From NCBI RefSeq assembly GCF_000767465.1, contig NZ_CP009294.1, positions 62,001 to 126,000 on the forward strand: a DNA stretch of 64,000 bases. Direction: 5' to 3'. Origin of the DNA: Novosphingobium pentaromativorans US6-1 (lineage in GTDB: Bacteria; Pseudomonadota; Alphaproteobacteria; Sphingomonadales; Sphingomonadaceae). The notes under the pieces were generated by a model. It worked only from the letters and a program-made list of their open reading frames with translations, did not search any database and was not told the origin of the DNA. A program made the translations under genes and the position numbers. This document shows, piece after piece, positions 17,364 to 26,950 of the stretch (the first letter of the stretch is position 1; every line of letters starts with the position of its first letter).

Positions 17364-17606
17364 ATGATTGCGCGTTATCCGGAACTGGAAGGTGAGGAAT
17401 TGAACCGGACGCTGAGCTATCTCAAGCGCGAGGCGTCCGCCATGGATCAGGCGATGATCGCCTCCAATCCCGATATCATGCGGCAATACCGGCAACTAAG
17501 CCGCGATCATTACCTCGACCGGTTGCGCCCGTCGCAGCTTGCCCTCGCCACGATAGTCGCGTTGGTGATTGTCGTGGCTCTCATCTTGGCGGTGATTTTG
17601 CTATAG
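17364..17606 (+). CDS. Small single-pass membrane protein, unknown, next to IS21 end
   Basis: An 80-aa product from MIARYPELEGEELNRTL, with a charged helical N-terminus and a C-terminal hydrophobic anchor (LALATIVALVIVVALILAVI). The frame stays open upstream through the IS21 end to a GTG at 17280, so the original 5' end may have been replaced by the insertion. The segment PPFSIER just before the chosen ATG also looks protein-like. No strong ribosome site precedes 17364. The function is unknown. Confidence 0.55.
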   Translation: MIARYPELEGEELNRTLSYLKREASAMDQAMIASNPDIMRQYRQLSRDHYLDRLRPSQLALATIVALVIVVALILAVILL

Positions 17607-18018
17607 TGGCGTCGGCTATACGGGCAATCGTCGCGTGCCAAAGGGGACCGTTCGATTTGCCCGTATGGCGAATGACCCGCAATCGACATTCGATGGCTGC
17701 CGGCTGCTGAGATCACATGCACTTGCACGCTATTGTGCCTATGTTCCGTCATGCCGGCTACAGTCCGTCAGGAGCCTGGCGTTTTCGGGGCGTGTGATGC
17801 CAAGATGTGCTTGCGTCCAACAGGAGGTGCCGGCTGTCGGGGCTCTTGCGGACATTCCGGCAAGGCGATCGATGGACAATTCTGGATTGACGCCGGAAGC
17901 ATGTGATACCGGCCACCGCGGCCGATCCTGGAAACGCCAACACCTCCTGCATCCGATAAAACGGGATAGGATGGGCGCAGACGCTGACACACTGACGGGA
18001 CCCGGCTAAGGGATCAGC
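17607..18018. other. Gap without a recognised gene
   Basis: About 410 bp between two small genes. Weak open frames exist on both strands but their predicted products look non-coding (rich in R/S/P with no hydrophobic core). I saw no clear promoter, terminator or RNA gene. Confidence 0.5.
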
Positions 18019-18186
18019 ATGGCTTTGCTCTGCCTTATCGGTCGTCACAGACCCTCGATGTCCTCGATCACGCGCGGCAAGAATGGCGGCTATGCAGGCC
18101 TGTGCGATGGCTGCGGTCTACCGCTTGAACGGGCGGAGAAAGGACCATGGCGGGCCAGCGAACCCCTGACATCTCGCCAGCGTTAG
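18019..18186 (+). CDS. Small CxxC protein (55 aa), unknown
   Basis: A short open frame starting MALLCLIGRHRPSM and containing LCDGCGLPLERAEKGPWRAS. It has a good ribosome site (AAGGGATCAGC before ATG). The single C-x-x-C plus basic residues could bind a metal as a dimer. I believe similar short CDGCG-containing proteins occur in sphingomonads, but this is recollection and not checked. Confidence 0.5.
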   Translation: MALLCLIGRHRPSMSSITRGKNGGYAGLCDGCGLPLERAEKGPWRASEPLTSRQR

Positions 18187-18255
18187 ACCGTTTGCGACAT
18201 CGGTAGATTATCCGCTCTCTTGTTTCTTGCCGTTTCCTGACAACAGGATACCAGG

Positions 18256-18648
18256 TCAGTTGCAGGGCAATGTCGGGCAAGGATCGGTTTCGTCAATGGG
18301 GTCCAGCGTCGTGTCGAGATCGTGCGGCAGCTTTCTCAGCTTCTTGCCCTTGAAGGGCCAAATGCGCTGATTGGCATCCTCCGTATCGTCTGCATTGCCA
18401 CCGCCCGAGCCATCCGTCGCCGCCTGAGGGGCTTTGTAAAGCGCATTTTCATGGGTCGTTCCGGAGGCCTCGTGCAGCGGGTTCTCGCCGGATTTTCTCG
18501 TATCCGTCTCAACGGGTTCGGACTGGACCGCCTGAGGCTGGCGCCTATCCGGTTCAGCCGTCTGCGCATTGCTGGCGGCTGTAAACGCCATCGTGCCCGC
18601 TACGATCATACCCGCGAACCGGGCTGTCCTGTATGAGCGTGTGACCAT
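18256..18648 (-). CDS. Exported small protein, unknown
   Basis: Predicted periplasmic protein of 130 aa with a signal peptide (MVTRSYRTARFAGMIVAGTM followed by AFTAASNAQT), then a low-complexity, acidic, polar region and the C-terminal KLRKLPHDLDTTLDPIDETD segment. Two C-terminal Cys lie in DPCPTLPCN. An in-frame ATG 14 codons earlier is possible, but the signal peptide is normal from 18648. No domain recognised. Confidence 0.55.
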   Translation of the reverse strand: MVTRSYRTARFAGMIVAGTMAFTAASNAQTAEPDRRQPQAVQSEPVETDTRKSGENPLHEASGTTHENALYKAPQAATDGSGGGNADDTEDANQRIWPFKGKKLRKLPHDLDTTLDPIDETDPCPTLPCN

Positions 18649-18889
18649 TGGTTCCCTCTCCCTGTCTGGCATAATCATCGAGGCGTTCACTTATCATCGC
18701 GTCAACATGAACTGCGCCCTAATGCACGGTTGGCGATGATGCAGATGCGTGGATCATGGAGGGCTCACGTTGTCTTCGCGCTGGCGCCTTTCATTGCCGG
18801 TCTATTTGGCATGAAAATCGGTATAATATTAGCATGTTTTAGCGTAATGGCCGCAAGCAACAAAATTTGGAAGCAGGAAAATCAGCGTC

Positions 18890-19165
18890 ATGCGCAGCGA
18901 TAGGCAGCAATCAGCGCGACAACTCCGACGTATGGTCAAATGGATCATTATGGCAGGCGTCTTGATGGTCGTCGGCGCGCTTCTCTATCTGCGAGCAATG
19001 GATGCATGGAGCACCCATGCCGTTATCGCGACGGTTCTGGGTGTGTTCCTCTCCGTCCTTCTGGGCTGCGGATTGTTCGCGCTGGCTTTCTATAGCGACA
19101 AGAGCGGTCACGATGAGGACGTGAGCAATACTACGTCAAAACGCAATGATGAGCATGACGTGTGA
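18890..19165 (+). CDS. Small two-helix membrane protein, unknown
   Basis: A 91-aa product with two hydrophobic segments (MVKWIIMAGVLMVVGALLYL and VIATVLGVFLSVLLGCGLFA) and a hydrophilic, acidic C-terminal tail (SGHDEDVSNTTSKRNDEHDV). AGGAAAA precedes the ATG. It resembles many unannotated small inner-membrane proteins. The function is unknown. Confidence 0.62.
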   Translation: MRSDRQQSARQLRRMVKWIIMAGVLMVVGALLYLRAMDAWSTHAVIATVLGVFLSVLLGCGLFALAFYSDKSGHDEDVSNTTSKRNDEHDV

Positions 19166-19205
19166 TGTCTCCTTGGAAGCGCTTAGCAAAAACCGACGCG
19201 ATTGA

Positions 19206-20041
19206 CGTGGACCTGACGATAATGGGCCTATCCTCGCAAATTCAGGGGTTACCACTGGAATCCCCTACGGAAACTTCTCGCCGGAGGGCAGCACCGGGAT
19301 TGCTGACGAGGACGTGGCAACGCTCGATTCCGCGACCAAGGTAGACTGGTCACGGCTCAGTTTTGGCACCGCCTATAATCTCTTCGAGAGTAGTGAAGCC
19401 TTTGCGGAAATAGCACGTTTCGTGCTGTCCGGCTATGTCGATGTGGAATTGAGCGACACCGACATCAGAACCGCGCCGACCGGCACCTGCACGGTCGAAC
19501 GTTTCGCCTTCAGCTTCGACCAGGCCCGCGTTCACGACCTCAAGGAAAGAACGTACGGGCTTGGCCTCAAGATGGAGTATGCAATGTCCCTCGCCGAGAG
19601 GCTGGGTCTGAAACTGAATGTGGAAATCGGCCCTTACCTCTATGATTTCAAACGAGAAATAACCGAGACCGACCGGTCCAGCTTTATTCTCCCGCTCGAC
19701 AATGAGTTTGCGCTGAACTCCACCGAAAGCGATAGCGGCGTCGGTCTGAGGGCACACGCCCTACTCAAGCTTGAATATGATCTCGGCGGCGGCTTTACCA
19801 TCGGCGCCGCGGGCTCCTATGCCTGGCGCTCGGACGGGCGGGGCGTCTTTGTGCCTAAGTCCGGCGTCAGACCCTTGGCGGACAAACGACCATGCTACGC
19901 CGGGAGGAGCGCGATGAATTCGGCGTGAGAGTGATCCTTGAGATCCCGTTCGGGGGGTCGAGGCTCGCCGCCGCGGAGGCCGTCCCGGCGGTGTCAAACC
20001 TTGAGAGGAAAGCGGCAAGGTGGCCCCTTGCTGAGCAATAA
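19206..20041 (+). pseudogene. Decayed outer-membrane beta-barrel gene
   Basis: The plus frame from 19206 encodes alternating aromatic/hydrophobic strands typical of a barrel (LSGYVDVELSD, YGLGLKMEYAMSL, LKLNVEIGPYLYDF, LLKLEYDLGGGFTIGAAGSY). There is no proper start or signal peptide: the frame opens straight after a TGA, and the first usable codon is a GTG at 19314. Near 19860 the sense shifts by one frame, where the text continues as LRREERDEFGVRVILEIPF, a normal last barrel strand, to the TAA at 20041. So the gene is both 5'-truncated and frameshifted. Confidence 0.6.
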
Positions 20042-20139
20042 ACCCAATGACAAACTGTAATATCTCCTCATAGTTGCCGTTTAGCCTCCTAGAGGCTGTG
20101 GGAAGAGCTATAGCGTCCTATCAATAAGGGAGAAGAGAT

Positions 20140-21129
20140 ATGTGGCGGGCCTTCGTTGCCAGTTTGGCGCTGACCGTATTCGCGCAAGGAAGCATGGCGC
20201 AGGCGCGCAACATCGTCATCACTAACGATGATGGCCTTTCGAACAATGTCGTGGCGCTTTACAAGGCCCTGAAGGCGGAAGGGCACGATGTTGTGGTGTC
20301 GGTGCCATGCACCAACCAGAGCGGTATGGGCACCGCGCTCAAGATCGGCAGGCCGGTCGTGCCATTGGAGGCAGCCTGCCGCGCCGATGCCGCGCAGCCG
20401 GGAGACCCCGGAACGGGCGCAATGACGCGCCAAGACCTTGTCGCAGGCGACTTTTTCTATGTAGACGGCACGCCCACCATGGCGATGCTCTATGGTGTCG
20501 ATGTCGTGGCGGCGAAGCGGTGGGGCAAGGCGCCGGATCTCGTCCTGTCCGGCCCCAACGAGGGGCAGAATGTCGGCGCGATCATTCTGAGTTCGGGCAC
20601 GGTAAGCGCCGCCCAGGGCGCAGCGGTGCGGGGCATTCCGGCGATCGCGCTCAGCGCCGGTGGGCGTACGGTCGACGACAAGGCCTTCAGCAACCCGGAT
20701 TCGGCCCGTGTGGCGCAGCTTTCTGCCGAGTTGGTCGGTCGGCTCGACAAGCTGGCGGGAGAGGCTTCGCTCTTGCCCAGCGGCATGGCGCTCAATGTCA
20801 ACTTTCCGGACAAGCTGGAAGGTGCGAAATGGCGAAGTGCCCGCATCGGAACGTACAATGCCTATGAACTGCGCTTTGTCGACGACATGGCGGCATCGAG
20901 TTCACCCGAAATGGTTGCCATGGCCAAGGAGCACGGCATGGAAATCCCGCACCTGCCCGGGCTTTCTGCGCAAAGGGATACCGGAACGCCGACCGCGATG
21001 CAGGCTGACGACGAGTCCGTTGTCTACAAGACCGCAATCTCGGTCAGCCCGATGCAAGCCGGATACGAACCTGTTGCGTTTGAGGGCTGGGGGCGCTGGC
21101 TGGTGGGGGCGCTTAACTCGGACGAATAG
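20140..21129 (+). CDS. SurE-family 5'/3'-nucleotidase-like phosphatase with signal peptide
   Basis: A 329-aa protein. The SurE fold signature NIVITNDDGLSNN holds the metal-binding Asp pair, followed by NQSGMGTALKIG, FFYVDGTPTMAM and LVLSGPNEGQNVG with the conserved SG-x-N. It begins with a signal peptide (MWRAFVASLALTVFAQGSMA), whereas the classic SurE is cytosolic and about 250 aa. This form should act in the periplasm on nucleotides or other phosphate esters. It converges with the efflux operon 34 bp downstream. It is unlikely to be the housekeeping survival protein. Confidence 0.85.
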   Translation: MWRAFVASLALTVFAQGSMAQARNIVITNDDGLSNNVVALYKALKAEGHDVVVSVPCTNQSGMGTALKIGRPVVPLEAACRADAAQPGDPGTGAMTRQDLVAGDFFYVDGTPTMAMLYGVDVVAAKRWGKAPDLVLSGPNEGQNVGAIILSSGTVSAAQGAAVRGIPAIALSAGGRTVDDKAFSNPDSARVAQLSAELVGRLDKLAGEASLLPSGMALNVNFPDKLEGAKWRSARIGTYNAYELRFVDDMAASSSPEMVAMAKEHGMEIPHLPGLSAQRDTGTPTAMQADDESVVYKTAISVSPMQAGYEPVAFEGWGRWLVGALNSDE

Positions 21130-21163
21130 GCCAGCCGGCAACAGGGTTGGCCAACCAAAGAGG

Positions 21164-22594
21164 TCAATTCAAGCCGCCTCCAATGGCGCGATAAATCTCC
21201 ACCATATTGGTTGCACGGTTCAACCTTGCCGCAATCAACGATTGTTCAGCACTGTAGACCGTCCTCTGGGAATCGAGCGTCACCAGAAAGCCATCGACAC
21301 CTGCGCGAAATCGCGCATCGGAGAGCCTGTAGGCGGACCTGGCCGCATCCCGCAGCGAGACTTGTGCTTCGAGCTCGTCCGCCATCGTCGCGCGTCTTGC
21401 AAGTGCGTCAGCGACTTCCCTGAAACCGGATTGGACGCTCTTTTCATATGTGGCCACCATGGCGTCGTAGGTGGCACGCGAATAGCGAAGATTGCCCGTG
21501 TTCCTGCCAAAATCGAAAATGGTCAGATCGGCAGACGGTGTCACCGTCCAGTAATCGCTACCCGATCCGAACAGGTTTGAAAGGCCAAGGCTCATCGAGC
21601 CCAACGCCGCGGTCAGCGAAATTCGCGGAAAGAAGGCGGCGCGAGCCGCGCCGATATTGGCGTTCGCGGCACGAAGGCGGTGTTCGGCAGCGACGATATC
21701 CGGGCGGTTCAGCAACAATTCTGACGGGAGTTCGGCCGGGAGTTCATCAAGCGTGACGTCCGTTTCAGGAAAGCCTGATGGAAGATCGCTGGCGGTAAGC
21801 GCCGTGCCAGCCAGAAGATCGAGGGCGTTCCTGTCCTGCGCTACACGGGTGGTCGACGCGGCGATATCGGCCCGCGCCTGATCGTAGCTTGTCTGTGCCT
21901 GGCGAACTTCAAGCTCGGACGCGATACCCTTGGCAAACCGGGCCCTCGTCAATTCCAGGGTTTGCCCGAACGCCTGTTCAAGGTCATGCGCAATTCGGAG
22001 CCGTTCCTGATCCGCCGCCATTGTCAGCCATGCCGTCGCCACTTCGGCGATCAGAGCTGTCTGTGCCGCGTTCCGGTTCTCGACACTGGCGAAAAATTCC
22101 TGCTGCGCTGCCGATGACAAGTTGCGGATCCGGCCAAACAGATCGATTTCCCAGGCCGACACGCCTGCCGAAGCCGAATAGGTATCGGTCCGGCCCGACA
22201 CGGCCCCACCCGTGCTGCCCGCAAACGGCTGATCCTGATAGGCAGCGCTGCCCGTAACTCCAACCGTAGGCAAAAGATCTGCGCGCTGCACTCGATATTG
22301 CGCGCGTGCCTGCTCGACATTGGCAAGGGCGATGCGAAGATCACGGTTGTTGTCCAGAGCCATCTGGAGGACGCGCGTCAGACGCGGATCGACGAAAAAG
22401 TCATGCCAGGCGGTTTCGGCTGACACGGTCATGACCGTACCGGCCGCACCTTCACCCGGCCCGGCAAGTCCGGCTGCTGCAGTTGTTTCAGGCACAGGCA
22501 GTTCGGGGCGTACATATTTGGGCGCCATATTGCACGCAGTCAGTGCAAGTATCAGCGCAGGGGTGGCGAGCAGCTTCGTATTTCGCATGGTCAT
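21164..22594 (-). CDS. Outer-membrane channel of RND efflux system (NodT/OprM family)
   Basis: A 476-aa outer-membrane factor lipoprotein. The lipobox is ALTACNMAPKYVRPELPVPE, and paired repeats typical of TolC-like proteins appear (TRVLQMALDNNRDLRIALAN; NRPDIVAAEHRLRAANANIG; LFGSGSDYWTVTPSADLTIF). It forms the exit duct for substrates pumped by the upstream RND transporter. Its start overlaps the transporter stop by 4 bp, so translation is coupled. Confidence 0.93.
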   Translation of the reverse strand: MTMRNTKLLATPALILALTACNMAPKYVRPELPVPETTAAAGLAGPGEGAAGTVMTVSAETAWHDFFVDPRLTRVLQMALDNNRDLRIALANVEQARAQYRVQRADLLPTVGVTGSAAYQDQPFAGSTGGAVSGRTDTYSASAGVSAWEIDLFGRIRNLSSAAQQEFFASVENRNAAQTALIAEVATAWLTMAADQERLRIAHDLEQAFGQTLELTRARFAKGIASELEVRQAQTSYDQARADIAASTTRVAQDRNALDLLAGTALTASDLPSGFPETDVTLDELPAELPSELLLNRPDIVAAEHRLRAANANIGAARAAFFPRISLTAALGSMSLGLSNLFGSGSDYWTVTPSADLTIFDFGRNTGNLRYSRATYDAMVATYEKSVQSGFREVADALARRATMADELEAQVSLRDAARSAYRLSDARFRAGVDGFLVTLDSQRTVYSAEQSLIAARLNRATNMVEIYRAIGGGLN

Positions 22595-25500
22595 GCCTCC
22601 CGCGGCATATCGGGTTCATCGCCGTCACGCCCTGCGATGAGATGTTCCTGATGCTGGCGGAACACGCGCTTCACCACCGTAAAGAACAAGGGAACGAAAA
22701 AGATCGCCAGCACCGTTGCCGAAACCATGCCGCCCACCACGGCCCAGCCGATTGCATTCTGGCCGCCCGCACCCGCACCGGTTGATAGCGCCAGCGGCAG
22801 CACGCCGAAAGTGAAGGCAAGACTGGTCATGAGGATCGGACGGAGGCGCAGTTTGCCCGCTTCGAGGGCAGCCTGAACCGGAGATAGCCCCTGACGCATC
22901 TTTTCTTCCGCGAACTCGACGATCAGGATCGCGTTCTTGGCCGATACGCCTATGGTGGTAATGATGCCGACCTGAAGATAGATGTCGTTGTTCAGACCTG
23001 CCAGGGTTGCTGCAACCACCGCCCCGAGTACGCCGAGAGGGACAACGAGCATCACTGCCACTGGCACGGACCAGCTTTCATACAGCGCGGCGAGACACAG
23101 GAACACGATCAGCATGGACAGAGCATAGACCGCCGGAGCCTGACCACCCGAAGTTCTTTCCTCGTATGAAATACCACTCCATTCGATACCCACTCCGTCG
23201 GGCAATTGCGTGGCAAGTTCCTCGACGGCTTCCATCGCCTCGCCGGTCGACACGCCAGGTGCTGGCGCGCCCACGATCTGAATGGACGATACGCCGTTGA
23301 AGCGTTCCAGTTTCGCCGGACCTTGTGCCCACTCCGTTGTCGCGAACGCCGAAATTGGCGCCATCGTACCGCTGTTACCGCGTACATGAAACGCGCCAAT
23401 GGATTCAGGGCTTGTGCGGAATTGTGCGTCGGCCTGTACGAACACCTTTTTTACGCGGTCACGATCGATAAAATCGTTGACGTAAGTGCCCCCCATTGCG
23501 GTGCTGATAGTGGCATTGATGTCTGATTGGGCGACTCCGAAAGATCCGGCTGCAGCCTGATCGACATCCAGCTTGAGTTGCGGCGTATCATCAAGGCCGT
23601 TGGGCCGCACTTGCGAGAGTCGGGGGTCCGTGGACGCCAAGCCGAGGAACTGATTGCGTGCCTCGGTCATTTTCCGGTGGCCGAGGCCCGCACGGTCAAC
23701 AAGCTGCACTTCGAAGCCTGAGGCATTGCCCAGTTCCCGGACAGCGGGTGGGGCAAAGGCGATTATCATGCCGGACGTTATCTTCTGGAATGCCATGTTG
23801 GCGCGTTGGGCAACAGCGGCAACCCCGTTTTCGCTTCCTTCGCGTTCCGACCAGTCGCGCATGTCAACGAAAATCATGCCGACATTCTGGCCCTGCCCCG
23901 CAAATCCGAAGCCGGCGAGCGTGAATACATTGGCGACATTGTCGCCTTCCTCGGTGATGTAGTGCGCGCGCGCGCGGGCGAGAGTACGCTCCGTCTCTTC
24001 AATGGTGGAACCGGCGGGCAAATAGACCTGATTGATGATCGTTCCCTGATCCTCGTCAGGCAGGAAACCACTGGGGAGCCTAAGGAAGATTACCGCCATT
24101 CCGACGACGACCAGCGCGTAGATCGCCATTGATTGGCCCCATCGCCGCTCGACCTTTCCCAGAGCACCGCCATAGTGGCTTACACCGCGATCGAAGGTAG
24201 TGTTGAACCAGTTGAAAAACCTGTCGGACAATCCGGCAAGTCCGGTCCTGCTGCGTTCCGGGTTATGCCCGTTGGTGGACGGCTTGAGGATGCTGGCGCA
24301 CAAAGCGGGGGTCAGGATAAGCGCTACCAGAACCGAAAGCGCCATGGCAGAGGCAATGGTGATGGAAAACTGCCGGAAAATTACCCCCGTGGAACCACCG
24401 AAAAACGCCATCGGTATGAACACCGCAGACAGGACAAGCCCGACACCAACCAGGGCTCCGCTGATTTCGTCCATGGACCGTCGCGCGGCCTCCTTGGGAC
24501 TCAGTTGCTCGGTGTGAATGAGCCTTTCCACGTTCTCGACAACAACGATGGCGTCATCGACCAGCAGGCCAATTGCCAGCACCATGCCGAACAGGGTGAG
24601 CGTATTGATCGTAAAGCCAGCCAGCGCCAGAATCGCGATTGACCCCAGAAGAACGACGGGTATGGCAATTGTAGGGATCAGGGTCGCCCGCCAGTTCTGA
24701 AGGAACAGGAACATGACGAGGAAGACCAGGACAACGGCCTCGATCAGCGTGTAGATGACTTGCTCGACCGACAATTCGACAAATGTCGAGTTATCGACCG
24801 GGAATTCGTATTTCACCCAGGCAGGAAAATCATCCGACAATGTATCCAGTTCGGCCTTGATTGCCTCGACCGTATCGAGCGCATTGGCGCCAGGAGCCAG
24901 ATTTATGCCGACAGCCGCAGCCGGATGACCATTGAACTTTCCCCTGAAACCATACGTTTCGATGCCCAGTTCGACTCGCGCAACGTCAGCCAGGCGGACG
25001 ACCGAACCGTCGCTATTGTTGCGCAGCATGATCTCGCGGAACTCATCGACCGTCTGCAATCGTGACTGGGCCGTGATCGTGGCATTCAGCACCTGCCCTC
25101 CGGGCGAGGGCGCGCCTCCGACCTGACCGGCGGACACCTGTGCGTTTTGCGCCCTGATCGCACTCAGAATATCCGCTGTCGTGATGCTCAGGTTTGCCAT
25201 CTTGTATGGATCGAGCCAGATGCGCATCGCATATTGTGCGCCAAGAAGCTGCGTATCGCCCACGCCGGTCAGCCGGCTGAGGCGGTCCTGCAATGTTGAT
25301 GCGATAAAGTCGCCCGCGTCATTCTGATCGTGAATACCATCATCGGCATAGACAGCCATGATCATCAGAAACGTCGAACTGGACTTGGTTACACGCAACC
25401 CCAGTTGCTGAACTTCCTGCGGTAACATGGGTGTTGCCTGCGCCAGCTTGTTCTGGACCTGCACTTGCGCGATGTCCGGGTCGGCACCTTGCTCGAAAGT

Positions 25501-25776
25501 CAAGGTGACAGTCAGATTTCCGGCCCCGTCGCTGGACGAGGTGAAATAGCGCAGATTGTCTATGCCCTTGAGCTGCTGCTCGATCACTTTCGTGGTTGTG
25601 TTTTCCAGTGTTTCCGCGTCAGCGCCCGGATAGCTGCCCATGATCTGCACGGTCGGGGGCGCGATCGACGGGAACTGGGCCACAGCAAGGGAACGCAAGG
25701 CAATTGCGCCCGCAAGCATCAACACGATGGCAAGGACCCATGCAAAGATGGGTCTGTCAATGAAGAAACGCGACAT
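22591..25776 (-). CDS. RND multidrug efflux transporter, HAE-1 (AcrB/MexB) family
   Basis: A 1061-aa proton-driven inner-membrane pump with 12 expected transmembrane helices and two large periplasmic loops. It starts MSRFFIDRPIFAWVLAIVLM, as most HAE-1 pumps do. It has the proton-relay segment GLLVDDAIVVVENVERL with the Asp pair in TM4, then DEDQGTIINQVYLPAGSTIE, and the C-terminal ITTIGVSAKNAILIVEFAEE. Length and motifs are complete. It is the middle gene of a three-gene efflux operon, 3 bp after the adaptor. Confidence 0.95.
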   Translation of the reverse strand: MSRFFIDRPIFAWVLAIVLMLAGAIALRSLAVAQFPSIAPPTVQIMGSYPGADAETLENTTTKVIEQQLKGIDNLRYFTSSSDGAGNLTVTLTFEQGADPDIAQVQVQNKLAQATPMLPQEVQQLGLRVTKSSSTFLMIMAVYADDGIHDQNDAGDFIASTLQDRLSRLTGVGDTQLLGAQYAMRIWLDPYKMANLSITTADILSAIRAQNAQVSAGQVGGAPSPGGQVLNATITAQSRLQTVDEFREIMLRNNSDGSVVRLADVARVELGIETYGFRGKFNGHPAAAVGINLAPGANALDTVEAIKAELDTLSDDFPAWVKYEFPVDNSTFVELSVEQVIYTLIEAVVLVFLVMFLFLQNWRATLIPTIAIPVVLLGSIAILALAGFTINTLTLFGMVLAIGLLVDDAIVVVENVERLIHTEQLSPKEAARRSMDEISGALVGVGLVLSAVFIPMAFFGGSTGVIFRQFSITIASAMALSVLVALILTPALCASILKPSTNGHNPERSRTGLAGLSDRFFNWFNTTFDRGVSHYGGALGKVERRWGQSMAIYALVVVGMAVIFLRLPSGFLPDEDQGTIINQVYLPAGSTIEETERTLARARAHYITEEGDNVANVFTLAGFGFAGQGQNVGMIFVDMRDWSEREGSENGVAAVAQRANMAFQKITSGMIIAFAPPAVRELGNASGFEVQLVDRAGLGHRKMTEARNQFLGLASTDPRLSQVRPNGLDDTPQLKLDVDQAAAGSFGVAQSDINATISTAMGGTYVNDFIDRDRVKKVFVQADAQFRTSPESIGAFHVRGNSGTMAPISAFATTEWAQGPAKLERFNGVSSIQIVGAPAPGVSTGEAMEAVEELATQLPDGVGIEWSGISYEERTSGGQAPAVYALSMLIVFLCLAALYESWSVPVAVMLVVPLGVLGAVVAATLAGLNNDIYLQVGIITTIGVSAKNAILIVEFAEEKMRQGLSPVQAALEAGKLRLRPILMTSLAFTFGVLPLALSTGAGAGGQNAIGWAVVGGMVSATVLAIFFVPLFFTVVKRVFRQHQEHLIAGRDGDEPDMPREA

Positions 25777-25779
25777 TTG

Positions 25780-26925
25780 CTACTTCGTCCCGCTTGCGCT
25801 GGCGGTCACTTGCTGCGGTTTTTCAGGCTTTACTACCGTGCCTGGGCGCAGGTTCATCAGACCCTCGACGATAAGCCGGTCGCCAGGCTTGAGCCCGTCC
25901 GTCACAATCCACTTATCGCCGACCGCGCGATCCGTCTTGACTTGACGAACCTCAACCTTGTTGTCCTTGCCAATCACCATGGCGGTGGCGCGGCCGCGCA
26001 CATCCCGGGAGATGCCTTGCTGGGGGGCTAGTATGATATTGATGCGCTCACCTTCGACAACCCGTGCACGCACATACATGCCGGGAAGCAGCAGGCCGTC
26101 GGGATTGGGAAAGGTGGCGCGCAACACAACTGCGCCGGAGTCCGGGTCGACAGTGACATCGGAAAACTGAAGCCGCCCCTCAAGGGGATAGACCGAGCCA
26201 TTTGGAAGAGTCAGCTTTATGCGTGCGCCATCACTTTCGTTCAGTTCGCCGGCAGCCAGGGACTGCCTGAGGTCGATGAGCTGCGCGGCGGACTGGGTCA
26301 CATCGACATAGACCGAATCGGTTCGCTGGATTGTCGCCAGAGGGCTTGCTTGCGCCGCCGAGACAAGCGCGCCGGGCGTGATCAGCGAGCGACCGATTCT
26401 CCCCGAAATCGGAGCGCGAATGCGTGTGAAATTCTGGTTGACCTGCGCGACACGCAGCGCACCTTGCTGCGCTGCGACGTTGGCGCGGGCCTGCGCCGCA
26501 GCTGCTGCCGCATCGTCAAATTCCTGCTTGCTGACGGCATTGATCGCAACAAGGTCTTTGTAGCGGCTCGCTTGTGAAGCGGTTGAGTTGATCGTTGCCC
26601 TGGCGACAGCAAGGGCACCCTGAGCCTGCGCAACGGCCGCGCGATAAGGTGCGTCCTCGATTTCATACAAGACCTGTCCCGCCCTGACGAAGCTGCCTTC
26701 TTCAAACAACCTGCGGCGAATGACACCGGAAATCTGCGGTCGAACATCGGCCGTTTCCCGAGCGGCAATCCGTCCCGGCAGTTCGTTTGCCAGTTCTGTC
26801 GATCCTGTCGCGAGCGTGACGATTCCCACAGTTGGAGGAGGCGGCTCGAACTGTTCCTGCCCACAGGCCGCAAGCGAGAGTGTCAGGATACAGGCGAGAA
26901 TTACGCCTTGTATGCCATTTTGCAT
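25780..26925 (-). CDS. Periplasmic adaptor subunit of RND efflux system (AcrA/MexA family)
   Basis: A 381-aa membrane fusion protein bridging pump and channel. It has a signal/lipobox (ILACILTLSLAACGQEQ), the barrel-sandwich halves (TADVRPQISGVIRRRLFEEG and RIRAPISGRIGRSLITPGAL) flanking an alpha hairpin, and the C-terminal LKPGDRLIVEGLMNLRPGTV. It is the first gene of the operon and is controlled from the palindromic region upstream. Confidence 0.94.
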   Translation of the reverse strand: MQNGIQGVILACILTLSLAACGQEQFEPPPPTVGIVTLATGSTELANELPGRIAARETADVRPQISGVIRRRLFEEGSFVRAGQVLYEIEDAPYRAAVAQAQGALAVARATINSTASQASRYKDLVAINAVSKQEFDDAAAAAAQARANVAAQQGALRVAQVNQNFTRIRAPISGRIGRSLITPGALVSAAQASPLATIQRTDSVYVDVTQSAAQLIDLRQSLAAGELNESDGARIKLTLPNGSVYPLEGRLQFSDVTVDPDSGAVVLRATFPNPDGLLLPGMYVRARVVEGERINIILAPQQGISRDVRGRATAMVIGKDNKVEVRQVKTDRAVGDKWIVTDGLKPGDRLIVEGLMNLRPGTVVKPEKPQQVTASASGTK

Positions 26926-26950
26926 GGTGCATTTTCCGTTGTAAACACGT

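Noticed and set aside
17635..18009. Open frame of 124 codons in the gap after IS21
   Set aside because: Composition looks non-coding (many R, S, C, no ordered pattern), no good start signal, and it ends before the better-supported 55-aa gene.
21146..21157. 12-bp palindrome GGTTGGCCAACC between surE-like gene and efflux operon
   Set aside because: Could be a bidirectional terminator, but there is no T-tract on either side and a short palindrome in GC-rich DNA is weak evidence.
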